Positions 47,702-57,626 of a stretch of 64,000 bases of DNA are shown piece after piece (position 1 is the stretch's first letter; every line of letters begins with the position of its first letter). The notes beneath the pieces are model-generated. The model did no database searches, had not been told where the DNA came from, and worked only from the letters and a program-made list of their open reading frames with translations. Made by a program: the position numbers and the translations under genes. Source of the DNA: Palsa-504 sp963753225 (GTDB taxonomy: Bacteria > Actinomycetota > Actinomycetes > Streptosporangiales > Streptosporangiaceae); NCBI GenBank assembly GCA_963753225.1, contig CAVWBQ010000013.1, positions 124,001 to 188,000 of the forward strand, in the 5' to 3' direction.

Positions 47702-48472
47702 GTGTCGAAGAGCAACAGGGCCAGGCAGGAGCGCGCACGGGAACGGATCGCGCAGATCCGGGCCGAGGAAGCCAGGCGCAGGCGCCGACGGCTGTGGCTG
47801 TCCGGCGGGGGTGCGGCGGTCGTGGTCATCGGACTCGTCGTGGGCCTGGTGCTCGCGCTGTCCGGGGGCGGCGCCAAGGCCACCGGCCCGCCGCACCTGA
47901 AGCCGCTCAGCTCCCTTGGCTCGCTCGGGCCGGCGCCCGCCGCCGGGCCGCAGGGGCCCGAGCAGGTGCCGGTGCCGGCCGCCGCCGCGCTGGCCAGCAC
48001 CGCCACCGCGGTCACCGGCCAGGCCAAGGACGGGATCAGCTGCCAGTCCAGCGAGCAGACCCTTTTCCACATCCACGCCCACCTGACCGTCTTCGTGAAC
48101 GGCTCGGCCCGGCAGATCCCGGCCGCCATCGGCATCCCGGGAGCGGTGGCCCAGTCAACCCCGGCGGGCTCCTTCGTCGAACAGGGGACCTGCTTCTACT
48201 GGCTGCACACGCACGCCGCCGACGGCATCATCCACATCGAGTCCCCTGTGCACCGGTCCTACACGCTGGGCAATTTCTTCGACGAGTGGGGCCAGCCGCT
48301 CAGCCCCAGCCGGGTCGGCCCCGCCAGCGGGCACGTCGTGGCGATCTACAACGGCCAGGTCTTCCAGGGCGACCCGCGGAACATCCCGCTTACCGCACAC
48401 GCCCAGATCCAGCTGGAGGTGGGCACCCCGCTGGTCGCGCCGGAGCGCATCACGTTCCCGGCCGGGTTGTGA
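47702..48472 (+). CDS. Membrane-anchored His-rich protein, unknown function
   Basis: A 256-residue protein with a very basic start (about 30 residues, many Arg), one membrane helix (about 31-53, WLSGGGAAVVVIGLVVGLVLAL) and an extracytoplasmic domain. The domain has histidine clusters: HIHAH (about 122-126), the LHTH motif and IIHIESPVH, and then YTLGNFFDEWG. The spacing of His residues suggests metal binding, but I recognise no characterised family. It starts with a GTG 19 bases after ppgK, so it may be co-transcribed. It is convergent with hisF across eight bases. Confidence 0.65.
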   Translation: MSKSNRARQERARERIAQIRAEEARRRRRRLWLSGGGAAVVVIGLVVGLVLALSGGGAKATGPPHLKPLSSLGSLGPAPAAGPQGPEQVPVPAAAALASTATAVTGQAKDGISCQSSEQTLFHIHAHLTVFVNGSARQIPAAIGIPGAVAQSTPAGSFVEQGTCFYWLHTHAADGIIHIESPVHRSYTLGNFFDEWGQPLSPSRVGPASGHVVAIYNGQVFQGDPRNIPLTAHAQIQLEVGTPLVAPERITFPAGL

Positions 48473-48480
48473 GCCGGACC

Positions 48481-49242
48481 CTAACGGACCGGGTGGCCCG
48501 CGCCGCGCAGCGCGGTCTTGACCTGCCCGATGCGCAGCGCGCCGAAGTGGAACACACTGGCCGCCAGCACCGCGTCCGCGCCCGCCTCCACGGCCGGGGC
48601 GAAGTGCGCGAGCGTGCCCGCGCCGCCGCTGGCGATCACCGGGACGGTTACCACGGCGCGCACCGCGCGGATCAGCTCCAGGTCGAAGCCGGAGGTGGTG
48701 CCGTCCGCATCCATCGAGTTCAGCAGGATCTCCCCCGCGCCGAGTTCGGTGGCCCGCCGGGCCCAGTCCACCGCGTCGATCCCGGTGCCGGTCCGGCCGC
48801 CGTGCGTGGTCACCTCGAACCCGCTGGCAGGACCATCGGCACGGCGCGCGTCGATGGACAGCACCATGCATTGCGACCCGAACCGGCCGGCCGTCTCGGC
48901 CAGCAGGCCTGGCCGGGCGATGGCGGCGGTGTTGAGCGATACCTTGTCCGCCCCGGCCCGCAGCAGCCGGTCCACGTCCGCCACGCTGCGCACGCCGCCG
49001 CCCACGGTAAGCGGGATGAAGACCTGTTCGGCGGTGCGCCGCACCACGTCGTACATGGTGTCCCGGCCGCCGCTGGACGCGGTGATGTCCAGGAACGTGA
49101 GCTCGTCCGCCCCTTCGGCGTCGTAGAACGCGGCCAGTTCCACCGGGTCGCCGGCGTCACGCAGCTCCCGGAAGTTGACCCCCTTGACCACCCGGCCGCA
49201 GTCCACGTCCAGGCAGGGAATGACCCGCACGGCGACGCTCAT
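48481..49242 (-). CDS. hisF: Imidazole glycerol phosphate synthase, cyclase subunit
   Basis: Cyclase half of the HisHF enzyme, using ammonia from HisH to form the imidazole ring and AICAR. The 253-residue TIM barrel has the two catalytic Asp residues in RVIPCLDVDCGRVVKG and VLSIDARR, and phosphate-binding loops VGGGVRS and ASGGAG. Start MSVAVRVIPC at 49242; its ATG overlaps the PriA stop by four bases (ATGA). A longer frame upstream is a shadow of PriA. Last gene of the hisD-to-hisF unit. Confidence 0.98.
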   Translation of the reverse strand: MSVAVRVIPCLDVDCGRVVKGVNFRELRDAGDPVELAAFYDAEGADELTFLDITASSGGRDTMYDVVRRTAEQVFIPLTVGGGVRSVADVDRLLRAGADKVSLNTAAIARPGLLAETAGRFGSQCMVLSIDARRADGPASGFEVTTHGGRTGTGIDAVDWARRATELGAGEILLNSMDADGTTSGFDLELIRAVRAVVTVPVIASGGAGTLAHFAPAVEAGADAVLAASVFHFGALRIGQVKTALRGAGHPVR

Positions 49243-49967
49243 CGCGAGGCGGCCTCCGCCAGCGCTTCCTCCAGGGTGAACGCGCCCTCGTAGAGGGCGG
49301 TGCCGACGATCGCGCCCTCCACTCCGAGCGGGACCAGCTCCGCGATCGCCCGCAGGTCGGCCAGGCTGGCGACTCCCCCGCTGGCCACGACCGGCGCGGA
49401 CGTATGCGCGCACACCCGGCGCAGCAGCGCGAGGTTCGGGCCGCGCAGCGTGCCGTCCTTGAGCACGTCGGTCACCACGTACCTGGCGCAGCCCTCGCGG
49501 TTCAGCCGGGCCAGGGTGTCCAGCAGGTTCCCGCCCTCGGCGGTCCAGCCGCGGGCGGCCAGCCGGGTACCGCGCACGTCCAGGCCGACCGCGATCCGGT
49601 CCCCGTGCCGGGCGATGACGTCGCCCACCCAGTCCGGGTTCTCCAGCGCCGCGGTGCCGATGTTGACCCGGGCGCAGCCGGTGCCGAGCGCGCGAGCCAG
49701 TGATTCGTCGTCCCTGATGCCGCCGGACAGCTCCACCTGGACGTCGACCTTGCGCACCACGTCGGCCAGCAGGTCCGCGTTCGACCCGCGGCCGAACGCC
49801 GCGTCCAGGTCCACCAGGTGGATCCAGGAGGCCCCGGCCCGCTGCCAGGCCAGGGCGGCCTCCATCGGGTCGCCGTACTGGCCGCCGCTGCCGGCCACGC
49901 CCTGGACGAGCTGGACCGCGTGCCCCTCGGTGACGTCGACGGCGGGCAGCAGCGTCAGCCCGGTCAC
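49239..49967 (-). CDS. priA: Bifunctional HisA/TrpF isomerase (PriA)
   Basis: A 242-residue TIM barrel isomerising ProFAR in histidine synthesis and, in actinomycetes, also phosphoribosylanthranilate in tryptophan synthesis. The start LTLLPAVDVTEGHAVQLVQG and the loop GSGGQYGDPMEAALAWQ are PriA-like rather than typical HisA, and both catalytic Asp residues are present (PAVDV; VTDVLKDGTLRGPN). No separate trpF is in the window. The GTG start at 49967 overlaps the hisH stop (GTGA). It links the his and trp blocks. Confidence 0.95.
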   Translation of the reverse strand: MTGLTLLPAVDVTEGHAVQLVQGVAGSGGQYGDPMEAALAWQRAGASWIHLVDLDAAFGRGSNADLLADVVRKVDVQVELSGGIRDDESLARALGTGCARVNIGTAALENPDWVGDVIARHGDRIAVGLDVRGTRLAARGWTAEGGNLLDTLARLNREGCARYVVTDVLKDGTLRGPNLALLRRVCAHTSAPVVASGGVASLADLRAIAELVPLGVEGAIVGTALYEGAFTLEEALAEAASR

Positions 49968-50596
49968 GAGAGCGTCTCCAGCCAGTTGGCGAGCAGGGCG
50001 GCGCCGGCGTCGCCCGACTTCTCCGGGTGGAACTGCGTCGCGGCCAGCACCCCCTGCTCGGCGGCGGCGGCGAACGGCTCGCCGTGCTCGGCCCAGGAGA
50101 TCAGCGCGCCCGCCGCGGCGAGTTGCTCCGCGCCGGGCGCGCGCAGCGCGTAGGAGTGCACGAAGTAGAACCGCGTCTCCGCCGGGATCCCGGCGAACAG
50201 CGCCGAGCCGGGCGCGGGCGTCACCGTGTTCCAGCCCATGTGCGGCAGCACGCCCGCGTCGAGCCGCTCCACCGTGCCGGACCACGCCCCGCAGCCGTCG
50301 GACGCCACCCCGTGCTCCACCCCCGCCTCGAACAGCACCTGCATGCCGACGCAGATGCCGAGCACCGGCCGTCCGAGCTCGAGCCGCCGGGCGACCAGCT
50401 TGTCGCCGCCGACCGCGCGCAGCCCGGCCATGCAGGCCGCGAACGCGCCCACCCCGGGCACGGCCAGCCCGTCGCAGTCCAGCGCGGCGTCTGGGTCCGC
50501 GGTCACCTCGACCCGCGCGCCGACCCGCTCCAGCGCGCGCTGCGCCGAGCGCAGGTTCCCCGACCCGTAGTCGAGCACCACCACGCGGGTACTCAT
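49964..50596 (-). CDS. hisH: Imidazole glycerol phosphate synthase, glutaminase subunit
   Basis: Class I glutamine amidotransferase supplying ammonia to HisF. The 210-residue protein has the nucleophile Cys in GICVGMQVLFE and the His-Glu pair in TQFHPEKSG; oxyanion-loop residues VVLDYGSGNLRSAQ are at the N-terminus. It overlaps hisB and PriA by four bases each. Confidence 0.97.
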   Translation of the reverse strand: MSTRVVVLDYGSGNLRSAQRALERVGARVEVTADPDAALDCDGLAVPGVGAFAACMAGLRAVGGDKLVARRLELGRPVLGICVGMQVLFEAGVEHGVASDGCGAWSGTVERLDAGVLPHMGWNTVTPAPGSALFAGIPAETRFYFVHSYALRAPGAEQLAAAGALISWAEHGEPFAAAAEQGVLAATQFHPEKSGDAGAALLANWLETLS

Positions 50597-51182
50597 GCGA
50601 GCACCCCCTTCGTGCTGGGGATGCCGCCGGCCCGCGGATCCGGCGCCGCGGCCGCGCGCAGTGCCCGGGCGACCGCCTTGAACTGGGCCTCCACGATGTG
50701 GTGCGGGTTGCGGCCCTCGATCACCCGCACGTGCAGGCAGATCCCCGCGGCGAACGCGAGCGACTCGAAGATGTGCCTGGTCAGCGTGGTGTCGTAGGTG
50801 CCGATCAGCGGGGCCATGCCGTCCGGTTCGTGGTGCACTACGTACGGGCGCCCGGACAGGTCCAGCGCGGCCTGCACCAGCGTCTCGTCCAGCGGGACCA
50901 GCGCGTTGCCGAACCTGGCGATGCCGGACTTGTCGCCCAGTGCCTCCCTGAGCGCCTGGCCCAGGGCGATGGCGGTGTCCTCCACCGTGTGGTGCGCGTC
51001 GATCTCGACGTCGCCCTTGGCCCGCACGGTCAGGTCGAGGCTGCCGTGCTTACCCAGCTGGGCGAGCATGTGGTCGAAGAACGGCACGCCGGTACCGACC
51101 TCGACCACCCCGATGCCGTCCAGGTCGAGTTCCACCATGATCTGCGTCTCGCGGGTGAGCCGTTCCACCCGCGCCACCCTGT

Positions 51183-51186
<4 letters not shown>
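50593..51186 (-). CDS. hisB: Imidazoleglycerol-phosphate dehydratase
   Basis: Dehydrates imidazoleglycerol phosphate. The 197-residue monofunctional form has the two Mn-binding repeats: GVPFFDHMLAQLGKHG and the HHTVEDTAIALGQ motif, then the second HH pair in EGRNPHHIVEAQFKAVARAL. No phosphatase domain is fused, as expected in actinomycetes. Start MNRVARVERLT at 51186, ATGA overlap with hisC. Confidence 0.98.
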
Positions 51187-52258
<1,072 letters not shown>

Positions 52259-52262
<4 letters not shown>

Positions 52263-53581
52263 GATTGACCGCGCACCCTGACGGCCTGGACGTGCGCCGC
52301 CAGGTCCTCGGCTCCGCCGAGCGCGTCGATCAGGGGCGCGGTGGCGGCCAGCGTCTCGCGGTCGCACTCGACCACGTTCACCAGCCGGAGGAAGGGGAAC
52401 ACGGACAGGCCGCTGGTGTGCCGCGCGGTCCCGCCGGTGGGCAGCACGTGGTTCGAGCCTGCCAGGTAGTCGCCGAGCGAGACCGGCGCGTACGGGCCGG
52501 CGAACACCGCGCCCGCGTTGGTCACCCGGGCCGCCAGCTTGGCCGCGTCCCTGGCCTGGATCTCAAGGTGCTCGGGCGCCCAGGCGTCGCTGACGGCGAG
52601 CGCGGCGTCCATGTCGTCCACCAGGACGCACGCGGACTGGCCGTTGAGGGCTTTCTGTACCCGCTCGCGGTGCCGGGTGGCGGCTACCTGGTCGCGGAGC
52701 TCGGCGTCAACGCGGTCCGCCAGGGCGGCGGCGGTGGTGACGAGCAGGCACGCGGCGAGCTCGTCGTGCTCGGCCTGGGCGACCAGGTCGGCCGCGACGT
52801 GCCGGGGGTCGGCGGTGTCGTCGGCGATGATCGCCACTTCGGTCGGGCCGGCCTCGCCGTCGGTGCCGACCACGCCGCGGAGCACCCGCTTGGCCGCGGC
52901 CACGTAGACGTTGCCCGGGCCGGTGATGACATCGGCCGGCGGGCAGTCTTCCGTGCCGTAGGCGAACATGGCCAGCGCCTGCGCGCCGCCCGCCGCGTGC
53001 ACCTCGGTCACGCCGAGCAGCGCGCACGCGGCGAGTACGGAGGGGTGCGGCAGCCCGCCGTTGCTTTCCCGCGGCGGGGACGCCACCGCGATCGAGGCCA
53101 CGCCCGCGGCCTGAGCCGGGACAATGTTCATCACCACCGAGGAGGGGTAAGCCACCAGCCCGCCGGGGACGTACACCCCGGCCCGGCCGACCGGGACGAA
53201 GCGGCCGGTGACGGTGAGACCCCCGGTGACCCGGGTGACGATCTCGGCCGGGATCTGCGCGCCGTGCACCCGCCTGGTCCGGCGGGTGGCCTCCTCCAGG
53301 GCGGCCCTGACGTCCGGGTCGAGCCCGGCCAGCGCCGCCTCCAGGGCCTGTCGAGGCACCCGGGTGGTGGCCAGGTCCACGCCGTCGAAACGGGCCGTGT
53401 ACTCGCGGACGGCCTCGGCGCCGCGGCTCCGGACGTCGTCGCAGATCGGGCGGACCAGCGCGACGGCCGCCTCGACGTCGGTCGCGGCCCGGGGCAGGAC
53501 ACCGGCTAGTTCGGTCCGGCTGAGGCTGGATGGCGGGCGCCCGCGCAGATCGATACGGCGCAGGTCGATAGGGGAAATCAC
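52259..53581 (-). CDS. hisD: Histidinol dehydrogenase
   Basis: Last two oxidations to histidine, Zn- and NAD-dependent. The 440-residue protein has the conserved core VPVGRAGVYVPGGLVAYPSSVVMN, the GPGNVYVAAAKR loop, the Zn-region AEHDELAACLLVTT and NHVLPTGGTARHTSGLSVFPFLR. The start is a GTG at 53581, four bases after the stop of an upstream membrane-protein gene, so hisD is likely transcribed with it. First gene of the his unit. Confidence 0.98.
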
Positions 53582-53585
53582 CCGC

Positions 53586-54041
53586 CTAGTCTACGGAGAG
53601 TAGACCTTCTTCGGACGCCGGACGCCGGCCGCCGTACTCGGCCAGCAGCATGATCAGGCAGGTGAGGCCCGGCCAGAACGCCAGCGCGCTCTTGGCGCCC
53701 AGGGCCAGCGAGGCGCGGAAGGAGGCACCGTCCGGGCTCGCGGCGAGCAGGTGGTTGTAGGTGCCGAGCCCGATGTTCTCGCCGGTCCACAGCATGAGCA
53801 GGGAAGCCGCCACCGTGCCGAGGACCAGGCCGGCCGCCGCGGTCCAGCCCGCCCGGCGGACCAGCAGCCGGTAGCCCGCGATACCGGTGATCGCCCCGCC
53901 GATCGCCGCGATCAGGCAGAACCAGGCGTCGGCCACGATGAACGCGGCGCTCTCCGCGTTCACGAGCTGGGCCTCGCCGTGTCCAACCTCCTGCAGCAGC
54001 GCCCGAGGCGCCACCGCGGCCCAGATGAGCCCCGCGGCCAC
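53586..54041 (-). CDS. Small polytopic membrane protein before hisD
   Basis: A hydrophobic protein of about 151 residues with four or so membrane helices (for example FIVADAWFCLIAAIGGAITGIAGYRLL). The GTG at 54041 falls inside what looks like the first helix; the same frame stays open about 80 bases further upstream and would add KGRLAAFAAALAGSAILG, but offers no ATG or GTG, only a good AAGGAG site near 54095 without a standard start behind it. The true start is unsettled. It ends four bases before hisD. Function unknown. Confidence 0.55.
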   Translation of the reverse strand: MAAGLIWAAVAPRALLQEVGHGEAQLVNAESAAFIVADAWFCLIAAIGGAITGIAGYRLLVRRAGWTAAAGLVLGTVAASLLMLWTGENIGLGTYNHLLAASPDGASFRASLALGAKSALAFWPGLTCLIMLLAEYGGRRPASEEGLLSVD

Positions 54042-54143
54042 GCCGAGTATCGCGCTGCCCGCCAGGGCCGCGGCGAACGCGGCCAGTCGCCCCTTCGTCG
54101 GGTACTCCTTATAGTCGATCGGCTCCGGGCACGATCGTACCCG

Positions 54144-55088
54144 TCAGCCCCGCCCCGGTTCGATGGCGTGTACCTCGGGCAAGATCGCCGCGACCGCATC
54201 GAGGGTGGCCTCGTCCCACGCCTGCCGGGGGGAGACCAGGGCGTGGTCGATCCCGGCCGCGGCCAGCTCGCGCAGGCGGGCCAGGAACGCGGCCGTGCCC
54301 GCCTTGGGGTCCTCGCCGAAGTCGAAGTTGCTGGTGACGGTCTTCTCGATGGCGGCGAAGTCGCGGCCGGCCCGCGCACAGTGCCCGCGGAGCACGTCCA
54401 GCTTGCGGACGATGTTGTCGCGGAACTCCGGGGTGGGCAGGTCGAACAGGTTGCACGCGTCGGCGTACTGCGCCACCAGCCGCAGGGTCTTGCCCTCCCC
54501 GCTGCCGCCGATCAGGATCGGCGGGTGCGGCCGCTGCAGGGAGTTCGGCGAGTTGAGCGGGCGGACCAGCTGGTAGTGCCGCCCCTGGTAAGGGCGCTCG
54601 TCACCGCGCCACATCTGGTGCGCGATCTGCAGCACTTCCTCCAGCCGCTCGAAGCGCTCGGCCAGCGAGGGGAAAGGGATGCCCAGGCCCTCCGCCTCGA
54701 AGACCGTGCCCATTCCCGGGCCCGGCGCGGCCGGCGCGGGGTTGAACGGCGCTCCGGCCCCCACGCCGAAGATCACCCGGCCGCCGGTCAGCACGTCGAG
54801 CGCGGTCACGGTCTTGACCAGCACCCCGGGGTGCCGGTAGGCCACCGACGTCACCAGCGTGCCGAGCTTGATTCTCTTGGTCAGGCCGCCCAGGAAGGCG
54901 AGCGTCGCGTACGCCTCGGGCATGGGCGACTCGGCCGGAAGCCCGGACAGCCGGATCTGGAAGAAGTGGTCCATCACCCACAGGCTGTCCAGGCCGGCGT
55001 CATCGGCCGCCGCGGCGATCCCGGACACGACCGGGCCGATCTGCTCCGCCGGCCAGGGAAAGGTGGTGATGCCGATGCCGAGTTTCAT
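54144..55088 (-). CDS. LLM-class F420-dependent oxidoreductase
   Basis: A 314-residue luciferase-like monooxygenase/F420 oxidoreductase (TIM barrel). The start MKLGIGITTFPWPAEQ, the LWVMDHFFQI strand, IKLGTLVTSVAYRHPGVLVKTVTALDVLTGGRVIFGVGAG and the later PPILIGGSGEGKTLRLVAQYADACN are the standard F420-LLM landmarks. I chose the ATG at 55088, five bases after GGAGG; another ATG lies four codons earlier. It is divergent from a MarR gene and shares an operator-like inverted repeat with it. Substrate unknown. Confidence 0.9.
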   Translation of the reverse strand: MKLGIGITTFPWPAEQIGPVVSGIAAAADDAGLDSLWVMDHFFQIRLSGLPAESPMPEAYATLAFLGGLTKRIKLGTLVTSVAYRHPGVLVKTVTALDVLTGGRVIFGVGAGAPFNPAPAAPGPGMGTVFEAEGLGIPFPSLAERFERLEEVLQIAHQMWRGDERPYQGRHYQLVRPLNSPNSLQRPHPPILIGGSGEGKTLRLVAQYADACNLFDLPTPEFRDNIVRKLDVLRGHCARAGRDFAAIEKTVTSNFDFGEDPKAGTAAFLARLRELAAAGIDHALVSPRQAWDEATLDAVAAILPEVHAIEPGRG

Positions 55089-55109
55089 GGATGCCTCCAC
55101 ATGGCCATG

Positions 55110-55178
55110 CTCCTGGTCCTGAGCTCCTGGTCCTGAGCTCCTGGTCCTGAGCTCCTGGTCCTGAGCTCCTGGTCCTGA
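55110..55178. repeat. 14-bp tandem repeat in the LLM leader
   Basis: Four exact copies of CTCCTGGTCCTGAG and a fifth of 13 bases, between the LLM oxidoreductase start and the operator-like repeat. It would lie in the 5' leader of that transcript. Confidence 0.95.
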
Positions 55179-55182
55179 AATT

Positions 55183-55221
55183 CGTTAGCCGGGTAACGAG
55201 TTTACCATGAGCCGGCTAACG
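55183..55221. promoter_or_regulatory. Inverted-repeat operator between LLM and MarR genes
   Basis: CGTTAGCCGG (55183-55192) is repeated exactly in reverse complement at 55212-55221, with a further half-site GTAACG between them. It lies midway between the divergent LLM and MarR genes, so it is the likely MarR binding site controlling both. Confidence 0.65.
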
Positions 55222-55249
55222 TATTTTCGGGCCGTACGCTAAAGCTGCC

Positions 55250-55717
55250 ATGTCCGAGAAAATGAGTGCTGACCAGCCAGCACATGCAGACGATCAGCCG
55301 GCGCCCGACTTCCAGACGGCGTTCTGGTCGACCAAGCACGCACTGTCGATGGCGACCGCGACGGCCTTCTCGCGGCACGGCGTGCACGAGGGCCAGCAGT
55401 TCATCCTGCGCCAGCTGTGGGCCGAAGACGGGCAGACGCCGGGTGAGATCGCCCGGCGACTCGGGCTGGCCACCCCGACCGTGACCAGGGCCGCCACCCG
55501 GATGGAGGCGGCTGGCCTGCTGCGCCGAGAGCCGCACCCGGGTGACCGCCGACTCGTCCGGCTGCTGCTTACCGAGCGCGGGCGCTCGCTGGATGGCGTG
55601 ATCGCGGCCGAGACGGACAAGCTCACCGAGCGGGCGCTGGCCACCTTCGGCCCCGCCGAGCGCGAGGCGGTGATCAGGGCGCTCACCGCCATCCGGCGCA
55701 ACCTCACCGGACCCTGA
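55250..55717 (+). CDS. MarR-family transcriptional regulator
   Basis: A 155-residue winged-helix regulator. The DNA-binding region spans about 60-115 (GQTPGEIARRLGLATPTVTRAATRMEAAGLLRRE, with the wing PGDRRLVRLLLTERG), flanked by dimerisation helices. It probably binds the 10-base inverted repeat just upstream and controls itself and the divergent F420-type oxidoreductase. The ligand is unknown. Confidence 0.88.
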   Translation: MSEKMSADQPAHADDQPAPDFQTAFWSTKHALSMATATAFSRHGVHEGQQFILRQLWAEDGQTPGEIARRLGLATPTVTRAATRMEAAGLLRREPHPGDRRLVRLLLTERGRSLDGVIAAETDKLTERALATFGPAEREAVIRALTAIRRNLTGP

Positions 55718-55791
55718 AGACGGTCACTGCGGTTTAGCCCGGTTTATCGGGGGGAGTCGGGGTGCTGTTCCGACACCTCACGGAGGTCATT

Positions 55792-56496
55792 ATGTCGACC
55801 GGAGCAGTAATAGGAATCGTCATCGCCGTCATCGTCGTGGTGGCGGTCGTAGTCGTGGCCTCGGCTGAGATGCGGCGGGCGAGGCTGCGCCGCCAGTTCG
55901 GGCCGGAGTACGACCGCCTGGTCGAGAAACTGGGCAGCAGGAGGAAGGCCGACGCCGAGCTGGCCGAACGCCAGCGGCGCGTGCAGGCACTCCCCATCCG
56001 CGAGCTCTCACCGGAGCAGCGGGCCAGCTACAGCGGCGACTGGGCCGCGGTGCAGGAGCGGTTCGTGGATACCCCGGCCGAGGCCGTGGGCGCCGCGCAC
56101 GCGCTCATCTGGAACGTTATGCGCGACCGCGGCTACCCAGCCGATGACAAGACCACCAGCATGGACGCCCTGACCGTGTACCACGGCCGCTCGCTCGAGG
56201 GCTACAGGAAGGTGCAGGACCTGCGAGCCGATTCGGCGAGCACCGAGCAGCTCAGGGAAGCCATGATTCACTACCGCGCGCTGTTCGAGGACCTGACCGG
56301 CCTGCGGGAGGCTCACGGCGAGCCCGCGCGCGATCGCGTCGCGGAAATCCGTGGCCGCGCGCCCGTTACTGCCGAGCCCGTCACGGCCGAGCCCGTCACG
56401 GCCGAGGGCTCCCCGGCCGATGAGCGGGACCTGGCCGCGCGAGACGACGAGCTAGCCGCGGAGAACGCCAGCCGGACCACGTACCCGCCCCGGTAG
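55792..56496 (+). CDS. Single-pass membrane protein, unknown function
   Basis: A 234-residue protein with one N-terminal membrane helix (about 4-25, AVIGIVIAVIVVVAVVVVAS), then a cytoplasmic helical domain (about 30-180: RLRRQFGPEYDRLVEKLGSRRKADAELAERQRRV...). This resembles a conserved actinomycete hypothetical family. The segment PVTAEPVTAE near residue 200 comes from a 15-base repeat (about 56364-56405), and the tail is acidic. I chose the ATG at 55792, which has GGAGG seven bases before it; a longer frame starts ten codons earlier. It probably forms a pair with the next gene. Role not known. Confidence 0.65.
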   Translation: MSTGAVIGIVIAVIVVVAVVVVASAEMRRARLRRQFGPEYDRLVEKLGSRRKADAELAERQRRVQALPIRELSPEQRASYSGDWAAVQERFVDTPAEAVGAAHALIWNVMRDRGYPADDKTTSMDALTVYHGRSLEGYRKVQDLRADSASTEQLREAMIHYRALFEDLTGLREAHGEPARDRVAEIRGRAPVTAEPVTAEPVTAEGSPADERDLAARDDELAAENASRTTYPPR

Positions 56497-56538
56497 CCAC
56501 GCCCACACCTTTAAGCACTCACGGGAGAGATGATTGCT

Positions 56539-57625
56539 ATGACCCAGGACCAGTACGGCCAGGCGAGGGGACCCGGCTACGTCGTACGCGGCGACGTCGT
56601 CCCAGAAGCCGAGACCGAGGACACCCGTACCGGGGAACCCAAGCCGATGACCCGCTTCCAGAAGGTGGCCTCGGCGCTGCGCGGGGGCTCCGAGGCGGAT
56701 GAGCAGGACCAGGCCGCCGCGGACCGGGCATCTACGGACCGGACGGCCGCGGATGCCCGGGCGGCGGACGCTCAGCCGGCCGACCCGGCGGTCTCCGAGT
56801 CCAGCCCGCCGTGGGTAAACGGGCAGGACGAGGCGGCCATGGCCGGAAGCCCGATCTCCCGGGAGTCGGCCGCCAAGCGCGACTACTGGGATGACGCCGA
56901 CGCGGCCGGGCACGAAGACGCGGTCGCGGTGACCAGCCCCGACACCCCCGCGGATCACCAGGCGACCGAGCCCGACATGTTCGGTACCACCAGGCGCACA
57001 GGCGAGGAAACCGCCGAGATGCCCGCTGCGACTGCGGAGGATCAGCCCGGCGCCGCGACCATCGCGGACGTCCCGGCCGCCCGTACCCCCGTAGGCGAGG
57101 CCCCGGTAAACGAGACCCCGGCCCGCGACATGCCCGCCCCGGCCGGCGACGTGCCGGCTTCGGCCGGCGACGTGCCGGCCCAGGCTGCCGAGGCGACCGG
57201 GAGCACCGGGCGGCACGCCGCGGCCACTCCGGCGGCCGGCCCCGCCGGCCGATGGCGAGCTGCGGCCCGGCGAGGCGACCGCGAAGCTGGGTGACTTCAG
57301 CGATCTCACGTACGGGAACCTGGTCCCGGATGCGGCGCACTACACCGAGCAGTGGCAGCAGATCCAGTTCAGGTTCGTGGACGACCCGCATGGCTCCGTA
57401 ACCGAGGCCGCCGACGTCATCGCTCAGGTCACCGCCAAGATGGAGGCGGCCATCCAGGAGCGGCAGCGGGCCATCGAGGAACGGCAGCGCGCCATCGCCG
57501 AGCAGCAGCGCACGCTGCGCGACCGGTGGGGCGAGGGCAGCAACGCCGACACCGAGGCGCTGCGTGCGACGCTGCGGATGTATAAAACCTTCCTCGACCA
57601 GCTCATCGGCCCCCGGGCCAGTTGA
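56539..57625 (+). pseudogene. Frameshifted gene: disordered N-terminus, helical C-terminus
   Basis: Two frames of one gene. The first (56539 to about 57245) opens MTQDQYGQARGPGYVVRGDV and runs through about 230 acidic, Ala/Pro-rich, disordered residues. Near 57245 the sense moves to another frame, which reads ADGELRPGEATAKLGDFSDLTYGNLVPDAAHYTEQWQQIQF and then a coiled coil rich in EERQRAI repeats up to the stop at 57625. One extra base (or two missing) near 57245 explains it; the earlier frame instead ends in an Arg-rich run at 57294. A sequencing error is as likely as a real mutation. It follows the previous gene after 42 bases. Function unknown. Confidence 0.7.
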
Positions 57626-57626
57626 G

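Noticed and set aside
55110..55178. Tandem repeats considered as a CRISPR array
   Set aside because: The 14-base units are contiguous with no spacers, and there are no cas genes.
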